A stretch of 36,503 bases of DNA from an uncultured Pseudomonadota bacterium (GTDB taxonomy: Bacteria > Myxococcota_A > Bradymonadia > Bradymonadales > GCA-2716585): positions 1-36,503 of the forward strand of contig CAKZKQ010000583.1 of the NCBI GenBank assembly GCA_937123825.1, given 5' to 3'. Each line of letters begins with the position of its first letter. Within the stretch, counting starts at the first letter, position 1. Made by a program: the position numbers and the translations under genes. Shown one piece after another: positions 1 to 7,658 of this stretch. Under the pieces are notes generated by a model. The model was given only the letters and a program-made list of their open reading frames with translations. It was not told the DNA's origin and made no database searches.

Positions 1-1143
1 CAGTTGATCAGTGACTTTTCCTGCGCTCATTTCCGGCTGTAAATCGTAGGTGGCCACATCCGGTGATGGGATCAAGATCCGTCTCTCGCCGTCAAAGGGT
101 TGCTCTCGCCCGCCGGAAAAAAAGAACGTTACGTGGGCATATTTTTCGGTTTCAGCAATTCGCAATTGGCGCTTTCCGCTGTTTTGCAAAAACTCCCCCA
201 AAGAGTTGTGCAAGGTCTCGGGAGCAAACGCACAAGGTACGTTTATGTCGTCTGCGTATTGGGTCAGCGTTACGAATTGTGCAGGCGGAGTGAATGAACG
301 CCGCTCAAAGCCCGAGAAATCCTCTTCGGTCATGGCTCGGGTTAGTTGCCGGGCCCGATCCGCCCTAAAGTTCATAAAAATGACGCTGTCTTCAGCATTG
401 ATTCCCCGAGGAGATTCCTGCTCGGCGTGGATCGACGTTGGCTGCACGAATTCATCGTTTTCATCGCGATCGTAAGCCGCCTTGAGTGCTGCTGTGGCAC
501 TTTGTGCATGGAACGGCGCTTCTCCCCGCGCCAATAGGTTGTACGCTCTGGCCTGGCGATCCCAGTTATTGTCTCTGTCCATGGCGTAGTAACGCCCACA
601 CAAGCTCATAACGGCACCACAGCCAAGCTCTGTGAAAAGTAGTTGAGCTGCTTCGAGAGAAGCCATGGCGCTGCGCGGCGGTGTGTCGCGGCCATCAAGG
701 AAAGCGTGCAAAAAGATTTTTTTGACGCCCGCTGCGGACGCGGCGCGTAGCAGAGCAAAAATCTGTTCTTCGTGACTGTGCACGCCGCCTGGCGATAACA
801 GGCCCATGACGTGAAGGGCTGCATCTGCTTCTTTGACCGAGTTGAACACTTTGTTGAACACTGGGTTGCTGGCGAACTCTCCAGTCTCAATTGCCAGATT
901 GATTCGAGTGAAGTCTTGATACACCACCCGTCCGGCCCCAAGTGACATGTGGCCTACTTCTGAGTTACCCATTTGGCCTTGAGGTAAACCTACGTCTAGG
1001 CCCGAGCCGGATATCAGCGTGTGCGGGCGCTGATCCAATAGCCGGTCCCAAGTTGGGGTGTGGGCTAGCGCAATGGCATTGTTTTCTGTTTCAAGGCGGT
1101 GGCCGAAACCATCGAGTATGACCAGCAAGTTGACATCGGGCAT
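1..1143 (-). CDS. gpmI: 2,3-bisphosphoglycerate-independent phosphoglycerate mutase, 3' end missing
   Basis: Glycolytic enzyme that interconverts 3- and 2-phosphoglycerate in the cytosol using two metal ions and a phosphoserine. Read on the minus strand, the frame is open from an ATG at 1143 to the window edge: 381 codons of a family of about 510 residues, so roughly the last quarter lies outside. Visible motifs are the metal site LDGFG near residue 10, the catalytic serine in MGNSEVGH (Ser61), HAFLDGRDTPP in the middle and MNFRADRARQLT near residue 270. An AAGGA ribosome-binding site sits 9 bases before the ATG. It diverges from the rhodanese gene, as in Pseudomonas. Base composition is plainly less GC-rich than after position 3300. 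Confidence 0.95.
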   Translation of the reverse strand, partial: MPDVNLLVILDGFGHRLETENNAIALAHTPTWDRLLDQRPHTLISGSGLDVGLPQGQMGNSEVGHMSLGAGRVVYQDFTRINLAIETGEFASNPVFNKVFNSVKEADAALHVMGLLSPGGVHSHEEQIFALLRAASAAGVKKIFLHAFLDGRDTPPRSAMASLEAAQLLFTELGCGAVMSLCGRYYAMDRDNNWDRQARAYNLLARGEAPFHAQSATAALKAAYDRDENDEFVQPTSIHAEQESPRGINAEDSVIFMNFRADRARQLTRAMTEEDFSGFERRSFTPPAQFVTLTQYADDINVPCAFAPETLHNSLGEFLQNSGKRQLRIAETEKYAHVTFFFSGGREQPFDGERRILIPSPDVATYDLQPEMSAGKVTDQL

Positions 1144-1282
1144 CGAAAGTGATCCTTTGGGTAATTAGGACGTTGCCAAGTTAGAGCGACACAAGTGGAC
1201 TGCGGCTGTGAGCTGTCTCTTGCAACGCGCTTACGAATTTAGTGGATTCTAGCAAAAAGCTAAGGGATTAAGGATGAACGTG

Positions 1283-1288
1283 TATAAT
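1283..1288 (+). promoter_or_regulatory. Candidate -10 box upstream of the rhodanese gene
   Basis: A perfect TATAAT lies 26 bases before the rhodanese ATG in the 171-base divergent region between gpmI and the rhodanese gene. No convincing -35 hexamer sits at normal spacing. The box is seen; its use as a promoter is inferred. Confidence 0.4.
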
Positions 1289-1314
1289 CGCCAATCTCGA
1301 AATAGGCAGTTTTT

Positions 1315-1731
1315 ATGGATCAGTTTTTCACCTTTCTCGGTAATCACCCGCTCTTGGTTGGAGCCTTCGTCCTGCTGGTGTTTTTATTCTTTCGGAACGA
1401 ATCGGCCCGAGCTGGTGCCACCATCGGTACCCAGGAACTGGTTCGATTGGTAAACAAAGATAATGCCATCGTTCTCGACATTCGGGAGCGTTCGGAGTTT
1501 GACGAGGGGCATATTGTTGATGCGGTGAACATTCCTTATGCGTCACTGGAATCTCGGATCGACGAGCTGTCAAAACACAAAGAAAAGCCCGTGGTTATCG
1601 CCTGTAAAATGGGTCAGCACTCCGGGGCAGCAGGTACTCTTTTGCAGAAAAAAGGCTTTACCAACGTAGTGCGTTTAACCGGCGGATATTCTGAGTGGCG
1701 TGGTCAAAACTTACCGGTAGTGAAATCATGA
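1315..1731 (+). CDS. Membrane-anchored rhodanese-like protein (YibN type)
   Basis: Single-domain rhodanese, a family that transfers sulfane sulfur through a cysteine persulfide. The 138-residue protein has one hydrophobic segment at about residues 12-26, then a rhodanese domain from about residue 38. The domain has the family marks DIRERSEFDEGHI and the active-site loop CKMGQHS with Cys97. The start has an AGGCAG ribosome-binding site. Its stop overlaps the secB start in ATGA, so the two are probably translationally coupled. In E. coli (yibN) and Pseudomonas a glutaredoxin gene sits between this gene and secB; here there is no room for it. Confidence 0.9.
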   Translation: MDQFFTFLGNHPLLVGAFVLLVFLFFRNESARAGATIGTQELVRLVNKDNAIVLDIRERSEFDEGHIVDAVNIPYASLESRIDELSKHKEKPVVIACKMGQHSGAAGTLLQKKGFTNVVRLTGGYSEWRGQNLPVVKS

Positions 1732-2228
1732 CAGAAGAAGGTCAGGCAAAAAGTACTGAGGGCGCGAACCCTGACGAAAAACAGGTGCAGATGCGTATTG
1801 AAAAAGTTTATCTGAAAGACGCCTCTTTTGAGTCACCCAAGTCTCCAGAGGTTTTTACCCGCCAATGGCAGCCCAATCTGTCTGTGGATATCAACACGAG
1901 GGCCATTCCACTGGCAGACGATCGCCATGAGGTCGTTCTGACCATTACTGTGCGCGCCAATGTGGACGAGGATTATTTGGGGTTTTTGGTGGAAGTTCAG
2001 CAGGCGGGCGTCTTTCTTATTCAAAACGCGGATGATACCCAAGTGAGTCAAATTATTGGCATCGCCTGTCCGTCAACACTGTTCCCTTACGCGCGTGAGG
2101 CCATAGATAACCTGGTTGTTAAGGGAGGTTTTCCTCCGATGAACCTGGCCCAGGTCAATTTTGAAGCCCTGTACCTGCAGGCCTTGCGAGAAAGACAGGA
2201 ACAGGCTGACGCACCTACCACCCACTGA
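1728..2228 (+). CDS. secB: Protein-export chaperone SecB
   Basis: Cytosolic tetrameric chaperone that keeps preproteins unfolded and delivers them to SecA. The 166-residue length and the whole sequence fit SecB. Visible features include the early QMRIEKVYLKDASFESP stretch, the NVDEDYLGFLVEVQQAG core and the conserved CPSTLFPYAREAIDNLV near residue 120, followed by GGFPPMNLAQVNFEALY. I chose the ATG at 1728 because the protein then begins with the usual short acidic tail and the start overlaps the rhodanese stop. An upstream in-frame ATG at 1695 would add 11 unlikely residues. It converges with trmL only 9 bases away. Confidence 0.95.
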   Translation: MTEEGQAKSTEGANPDEKQVQMRIEKVYLKDASFESPKSPEVFTRQWQPNLSVDINTRAIPLADDRHEVVLTITVRANVDEDYLGFLVEVQQAGVFLIQNADDTQVSQIIGIACPSTLFPYAREAIDNLVVKGGFPPMNLAQVNFEALYLQALRERQEQADAPTTH

Positions 2229-2237
2229 TACACCCCA

Positions 2238-2699
2238 TCAGAGCACCCCGTCGTAATCTCTTTGACGCCACGCCTCATAGAGGGTTATGGCGACGGAGTT
2301 CGCCAAGTTGATGCTTCGGGATGGGGCTTGCATAGGGATGCGCAGCTTCCGATCAGCAGGCCATCGCGATAGCACAGAATCCGGCAGTCCCCGAGTTTCA
2401 GGCCCATAAAGAAGCACATCGTCAGGTTGAAACTCAATTTCTGCAAAATTCCGACTGCCCTTGGTGGTCATAGCAAACCAACGGTGATCTGCCAGCTGCT
2501 CTTCGCAGTCCGAGAGGTTGTCGTACAACGTCACTTGGGTGAAGTCGTGGTAGTCCAAACCGGCTCGACGCAGGCGCTTGTCGTCCCAGTCAAAACCCAG
2601 TGGTCTTATAAGGTGCAGGGTCGCACCAGTATTGGCGCAAATGCGGATGATATTGCCGGTGTTTGGCGGTATCTCGGGCTGATATAGAACCACATGCAT
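2238..2699 (-). CDS. trmL: tRNA (cytidine/uridine-34-2'-O)-methyltransferase TrmL
   Basis: SPOUT-class enzyme that uses S-adenosylmethionine to methylate the wobble ribose of certain tRNA-Leu species. The protein is 153 residues, the usual TrmL length. All three SPOUT motifs are visible: NTGNIIR at residues 13-19, GPETRGLP at 99-106 and SINLANSVAI at 129-138, the last two forming the knotted cofactor site. It lies between secB and the ntrC-like frame, an order known from Pseudomonas. Only 43 bases separate it from the end of the next minus-strand frame, and I see no terminator there. Confidence 0.93.
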   Translation of the reverse strand: MHVVLYQPEIPPNTGNIIRICANTGATLHLIRPLGFDWDDKRLRRAGLDYHDFTQVTLYDNLSDCEEQLADHRWFAMTTKGSRNFAEIEFQPDDVLLYGPETRGLPDSVLSRWPADRKLRIPMQAPSRSINLANSVAITLYEAWRQRDYDGVL

Positions 2700-2742
2700 G
2701 GGGTAACGCCGCGCTATTCAAAAGGCCGTCTAGTTTACGCTT

Positions 2743-4113
2743 TTATAGCTCGAGCTCTTGCATCTTCCGTGTCAGGGTATTTCGCCCCCAGCCAAGTAGG
2801 TCTGCCGCGTCTTTTTTGCGCCCGCCGGTTTTACGCAGCGCCGCGTTAATCATAATGCGTTCAAATTTCGGCAATGCACAATCCAGCAATGCCAGGTCGG
2901 GCTCCCGATCCAGTTGCTGGTTGGCCCACAGCCCCAGGCTGGTTTCCCAGCTGCCCAAATCCGAGGAAGGTTCGTTCTGTTGGAGTTCTGGTGGAAGGTC
3001 ATCAACAAGCACTGTGCGGGAGCTAGCCATGACCTGCAGCCAACGGCAGGTGTTTTCAAGTTGTCGAACGTTGCCGGGCCAAGGCAACAAGGTTAAATAG
3101 TCAGCCGCAGCTGGATCCAGTCTTTTTGGCTCGTCGCCTAGTTCCTCGGCGGCGGCGTCCAAAAAATGCTGAGCCAACAGCGGGATATCCTCTCGGCGCT
3201 CAGCAAGGCTAGGGACATGAACGCGAATGACGTTTAGGCGATGGAACAAGTCATCGCGAAATTTACCTTGCTCCACCAACTCCTCTAGATTCTGATGCGT
3301 CGCGGCCACGATGCGGACGTTGACCTGGACGGGGTTGGTGCCACCGACGGGCTTGACCCTTTGGGTCTCCAGGGCGCGCAGCAGCTTGGGCTGGAGGTCG
3401 AGGTCCAGCTCGCCCAGCTCGTCGAGGAAGAGCGTGCCGCCGTCGGCCTCTTCAAAGGCGCCTTTGCGGTTGGCGGTGGCGCCGGTGAAGGCGCCCTTTT
3501 TGTGGCCAAAGAGTTCGCTTTCGATCAGGTCGCGGGGGACCGCGGAGCAGTCAAAGACGATGAACGGGCCGTTGGCGCGCTTGGAGTTGTCGTGGATGGC
3601 CTTGGCGACCAACTCCTTGCCGGTGCCGGACTCGCCTTCAATCAAGACGGTGGCATCGGTGGGGGCGACGCGCTCCAGGAGCGCGAAGATCTGGCGCATT
3701 TCACGGGACTGGCCAAGGAGGCTGCCGAAGCGGTTCTTGGACGAGAAGTGGATGTCGACCTCTTTGTCGCCGATGTCGAACCGCACTCGGGTTTGCCCCA
3801 CACGAAAGACATCGCCGGGCTCCAGGTAGACGTCTTTGACACGCCAGTTGCCCACCCAGCAGCCGTTCTTGGAGCCCCGGTCAATGAGCCGGTACCCTGC
3901 CCCATCGACCTCGATCATGGCGTGCACGCGGCTGATGGACGGGTCGTTGAGCACAAAGTCCGTGTCCGGCGACACCCCCATCAACATCCGTCGCCCGTCA
4001 AACTCGACGCTGAGGCCTTCGTCGGGCCCCTCCACCACCGTCAAACGGTAACGCTTCAGAAAAAGGGTCTCTCCGCCGCCCTCGATAAAAACCGTCCGTG
4101 TCGTATCTGCCAC
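2743..4113 (-). CDS. Chimeric frame: FHA-sigma54 activator N-terminus joined to NtrC C-terminus
   Basis: A 456-codon frame that reads as one sigma54-dependent activator. Residues about 25-115 are an FHA domain (RVH at 63-65, SKNG at 81-84) that would bind phosphothreonine. The AAA+ ATPase has Walker A GESGTGKE at 160-167, the sigma54 loop GAFTGA at 207-212 and Walker B TLFLDELG at 227-234. The C-terminus, with a Fis-type helix-turn-helix ending GWGRNTLTRKMQELEL, is typical of gammaproteobacterial NtrC and not of FHA activators. Composition shifts from GC-rich to moderate at about residue 270 (near 3300). The GTG start at 4113 has GGAGG 9 bases upstream. I think the frame is a join of two genes rather than one natural gene: residues 1-270 would be the start of a myxobacterial activator and 271-456 the end of glnG/ntrC. 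Confidence 0.85.
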   Translation of the reverse strand: MADTTRTVFIEGGGETLFLKRYRLTVVEGPDEGLSVEFDGRRMLMGVSPDTDFVLNDPSISRVHAMIEVDGAGYRLIDRGSKNGCWVGNWRVKDVYLEPGDVFRVGQTRVRFDIGDKEVDIHFSSKNRFGSLLGQSREMRQIFALLERVAPTDATVLIEGESGTGKELVAKAIHDNSKRANGPFIVFDCSAVPRDLIESELFGHKKGAFTGATANRKGAFEEADGGTLFLDELGELDLDLQPKLLRALETQRVKPVGGTNPVQVNVRIVAATHQNLEELVEQGKFRDDLFHRLNVIRVHVPSLAERREDIPLLAQHFLDAAAEELGDEPKRLDPAAADYLTLLPWPGNVRQLENTCRWLQVMASSRTVLVDDLPPELQQNEPSSDLGSWETSLGLWANQQLDREPDLALLDCALPKFERIMINAALRKTGGRKKDAADLLGWGRNTLTRKMQELEL

Positions 4114-4455
4114 GCTCTATATCCTCCCAGCGAACCATCAAGGTGCCGTAAGCTTACACCATCAAACCCATGCGGAACCTCTACAATAGCACGATTCGTA
4201 CCGCTTATGCCCCCACAGACACAAAAGCATCGCGCAATACCACCTCAGGCTACCAATGCGACACTGGACAACGCTCGAATACTTTACAGATGCAAAAGGT
4301 ATTTTGCGGGCTTATCCGGACCAGAATCAACAGATCTCAAATTCAAGCGGGCAAACCGAGATCAACAACTGACACACCGCTCTACCAACAAATACCGCAG
4401 ATACATGACCAAAGGCACAGGCTCAAGCCCTTGGACCAACCAGCAGGTGCAAACA
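4114..4455. other. Gene-free spacer between the FHA frame and the PEGA kinase
   Basis: This 342-base stretch is less GC-rich than its neighbours and has no frame with credible coding character. It must hold the leader of the FHA activator gene, including GGAGG just before 4113, and the 3' end of the kinase transcript. I see no clear terminator hairpin and no convincing promoter hexamers. Confidence 0.6.
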
Positions 4456-7095
4456 TTAAGGAGAGCGATACAATTTAATGCTAACAGGCTGGTTATCTCG
4501 GGTAATCCTGACAGATATGGAGCCTTTCAGACCAGAATGTGAGCTGGCGCTGAATGTATGCACACCAGGAGTGAGCTTCACTCGACCACCAGAACTGGGC
4601 TTTCCGTCAATGACAATGGCGCTGCAAGGCGTTGGACCCGGTGCAGGACGCACAGTATCCCAACAACCCACATTGACAGTTACGGGTGGCTCTTTAGGCT
4701 TGTCAGAACCGGGGTCAGCCACAGGCGTGGCCTTCTTCTTGAGGTTGGCGCTGTAGAGCTTACGGTTGGGCGCAAGCGTGATGGAAGCGTCTTCGTAGCC
4801 GTCGAGCTTGAGCACAAGACGCCCTCGGGAGCCTTCCCGCACCCGCACACCACCCGGGGCCACACCAGCTTTGCGGCCGTTCATGTAAATCGCCGCCCCC
4901 GGAGGGGTGGAGTTCACCGACACGGTGATGTACTTGCTGTCGTCTTCTCCAGGAGTGTCCTGCGGCACCTGCTCGCCGCTGCCAGCGTCGCCTTCAGCCA
5001 CCGCGCCCACATCGGGCTCGTCTTTGACGACCGGCGGCACAAAGGTGTGACTGTAGGATCCTTTGAGTTCCTGACCGGCACCAAAGGCGTAGACCTTGTC
5101 GGGGGACTCGTCGCTGGACTGGAGGGTGATTTTGACGGCCTTGTCGGTGGGCACGTCCACGGTGACGGGGGTTTTGCCCACAAAACGGCCATTGAGGAGC
5201 ACGGCAGCCCCATCTGGCGACGAGATGAACGACACGGGCTTGATGGCCGCGGGCGCAGAGGGCTTCTGGAGCACAAAGGTCAGCTCTTTTTCGCGCCCTC
5301 GACGCAGCTTGACGCGCCTTGGCTGGGAGGGCGCAAAGCCGTCCATCTTCACCACGATGGTCTTCACGCCGGGGCTTTGCAGCCGAATGGGCTCCTCGCC
5401 GCTTTGCCCCACCATCTCGTCGTCAACATAGACCTGCGCGCCGGGCGGCGTGGTGAAAACCACCAATGAGGGGGCCGCCACATAGTTCTGGTAAAGCTGA
5501 AAGAGCCCAAAGACAGCCAACACAGCCGCCAGCACCCCCACCACCACGGTCCAGCGCCGCCTGGGCTGCTCAAAAGTGCCCGACTCTGGCCTGACCGGCA
5601 CGTCCACCGTCGGAGACGACACCGCCCCCTGCAACGCAGACGATTGCAGCCCCACCCCAGAGTCGCTCTGCAGCGCCGTGCCAACCGGCTGCGACAAACC
5701 GCGCACCTCTCCGGTCCCTGGCGCCACAACCGGCCCGGTGTCATCCCCTCCCGGCGCCTCCAATGAAGGCATCTCACCGGTCTCCACCAACCCCACCTGA
5801 GCGGTGGGTGACGAGGGCTCGCCTTCTGCGCGGGCCAGCGCGGGCTCGGTGGAGGGCTCATCCACCACCCGAATCCGAATCTCTTGCGACTCCACGCGGG
5901 CCAACGACGGCTTGTCGATGATCAAGCTCACCGTGCCCTGCTCATCCCGCATGGGGACGCCCATGGTGGGTGTGGATGACGACGCGGTGGCGGTGGCCGT
6001 ATGCGGGTCCACCGTGCGCAGCACCGGGCGCGGAATCGACGGGGTCCCTTCATCCCCACCCAACAACTTGTCCAGCTCCGCGTCCATGACGTCGTCCAGC
6101 GTCATCATCTGAGGCTGGGAGTCGGTCACGCCAAGGCGCGCGGTGGGATGCTCGATGCCGTCGGGATAAAGGTCCTTCAGGTCGCTGACCAGATCGCGGC
6201 TGGTCGTGCCGCCGTTGCTGTAAAGATAGGTCAGAATGGCGCGCTCAAGCTCTTCAACGCTGCCGTAGCGGGCCTCTTTGTCCTTCTCCAACGCCTTCAT
6301 CACGATGGCGTCCACTTCCTCGGGGATGCCTTCGATCAAACCGCTCGGCGGCGGCGGATGGTATGTCTTGACCTTCTCCAACGACTCCAGGTCGCGGGCC
6401 CCCTCAAAAGGACGGGTGTTGGTCAACAACTCGTAGAGCACCACGCCCGTCGAAAAGATGTCGGAGCGCTCATCGACCGAAAACCCGCTGGCCTGCTCGG
6501 GGCTCATGTAGCAGAACTTGCCCTGCAAACGCCCCGTAATCGACTTCGAGAGCCGACCGCGCGCCTTGGCGATGCCAAAGTCCACGATCTTCACCTCGCC
6601 CTCGCGCGAGATCATGATGTTGGACGGCGAAATATCGCGGTGGATGATGTTGAGCGGGCGCCCCTCAGAGTCCGTCTTGTGGTGCGCGTACCCCAGGCCC
6701 TTGCACGCCTCGGCGATCACAAACAAGCACGCCTTGACCGGCAGCGGCGCCTGACGGCTGCGCGTGGCCTTGAGCACGTCGCGCAGGTCGCGCCCCGCGA
6801 TGTACTCCATCGCGATGTAAAGCTCACCGCCGTCGGCCTCGCCCATGTCAAAGACCGGCACAATGTTGCCGTGGGTCAGGTGCGTAACAATGTTGGCTTC
6901 GTCGATGAACTTCTGGACGAACTCCTGCTCCTCGGCCAGGTAGGGCAAGATGCGCTTGATGACGACCTTCTTCTCAAAGCCGCCCGCACCACGGGCGCGC
7001 GCAAGAAAGATCTCACCCATGCCGCCGCGGGACAAGAGCCGCAGCAATTCGTATCGACCGAGGCGTTGGTTTTCAGCGTGACCCGGAAGCGTCAA
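4456..7095 (-). CDS. Membrane Ser/Thr protein kinase with PEGA repeats
   Basis: Eukaryotic-type (Hanks) kinase, predicted to phosphorylate Ser/Thr from the inner membrane. Counting from a TTG at 7095 it has 879 residues. The glycine loop GGMGEIF is at about 25-31, the ATP lysine VVIKR at 47, HRDISPSN at 152-159, DFG at 172-174 and the activation-segment end YMSPEQ near 196-201. A long Ser/Thr/Pro-rich linker follows, then one membrane helix near 515-540. The periplasmic part has three PEGA-type repeats (PPGAQVYVDD, PDGAAVLLNG, PPGAAIYMNG) and a fourth, looser one. The TTG has a good AAGGGTGG ribosome-binding site; the longer frame to 7224 begins with a Cys-rich stretch unlike any kinase. It lies beside the FHA activator, whose domain reads phosphothreonine. 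Confidence 0.9.
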   Translation of the reverse strand: MTLPGHAENQRLGRYELLRLLSRGGMGEIFLARARGAGGFEKKVVIKRILPYLAEEQEFVQKFIDEANIVTHLTHGNIVPVFDMGEADGGELYIAMEYIAGRDLRDVLKATRSRQAPLPVKACLFVIAEACKGLGYAHHKTDSEGRPLNIIHRDISPSNIMISREGEVKIVDFGIAKARGRLSKSITGRLQGKFCYMSPEQASGFSVDERSDIFSTGVVLYELLTNTRPFEGARDLESLEKVKTYHPPPPSGLIEGIPEEVDAIVMKALEKDKEARYGSVEELERAILTYLYSNGGTTSRDLVSDLKDLYPDGIEHPTARLGVTDSQPQMMTLDDVMDAELDKLLGGDEGTPSIPRPVLRTVDPHTATATASSSTPTMGVPMRDEQGTVSLIIDKPSLARVESQEIRIRVVDEPSTEPALARAEGEPSSPTAQVGLVETGEMPSLEAPGGDDTGPVVAPGTGEVRGLSQPVGTALQSDSGVGLQSSALQGAVSSPTVDVPVRPESGTFEQPRRRWTVVVGVLAAVLAVFGLFQLYQNYVAAPSLVVFTTPPGAQVYVDDEMVGQSGEEPIRLQSPGVKTIVVKMDGFAPSQPRRVKLRRGREKELTFVLQKPSAPAAIKPVSFISSPDGAAVLLNGRFVGKTPVTVDVPTDKAVKITLQSSDESPDKVYAFGAGQELKGSYSHTFVPPVVKDEPDVGAVAEGDAGSGEQVPQDTPGEDDSKYITVSVNSTPPGAAIYMNGRKAGVAPGGVRVREGSRGRLVLKLDGYEDASITLAPNRKLYSANLKKKATPVADPGSDKPKEPPVTVNVGCWDTVRPAPGPTPCSAIVIDGKPSSGGRVKLTPGVHTFSASSHSGLKGSISVRITRDNQPVSIKLYRSP

Positions 7096-7658
7096 GAAAC
7101 CACCCTTTGCATCACAGCAAGACCATGGTGCAGGAACCGTCAAACAACCACAATGATAAGCCAAGGGTGAACCAAAGTCACAGGACTGGGCAAGACAAAA
7201 CGCCGCAACACACCGGTGCAGCACCCAAACCCAAGATCCATCACCTCTTCAACCCCGTCGACAAACCCTTGTATGGCTGTGGCCGCGCTCGAATGAAAAG
7301 CACCTGGAACCCATCAGGTACCGCCACCGCGCACTTTGCGCAGCCTCCATCAAACGGGCGGTTTGTGTGCTCTGGACGGCAGATAAAGCGCCTGTCCTGG
7401 CACAAGGGTGCACAACATCATTCAACACCCACGTGTCTGTCAATGAAACCACGACCGCGCCGCTGCGCAAGGCAGAAAATGACGCCGCAGTCAGTTCTCT
7501 GCGCATCCCAACGCCAACACGGACGCCACAAACACACCAAAGAACCCACACCATCCCCACAAAGGACCGCGCGGCTCCCATAAAACAACCATATTCGAGA
7601 CAAAAAGAGCCGCGACGCCGCAACAAGCGCCGCTGTGAATCCGCAAAGAGAGGTGGGC
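7096..7658. other. Gene-free region upstream of the PEGA kinase
   Basis: These 563 bases lie between the kinase start and the end of the cysteine-rich lipoprotein gene, both on the minus strand. Reading frames here have compositions unlike the neighbouring proteins and no good ribosome-binding sites. The region should contain the kinase promoter, but I could not pick out paired -35/-10 elements or a strong terminator. Confidence 0.6.
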
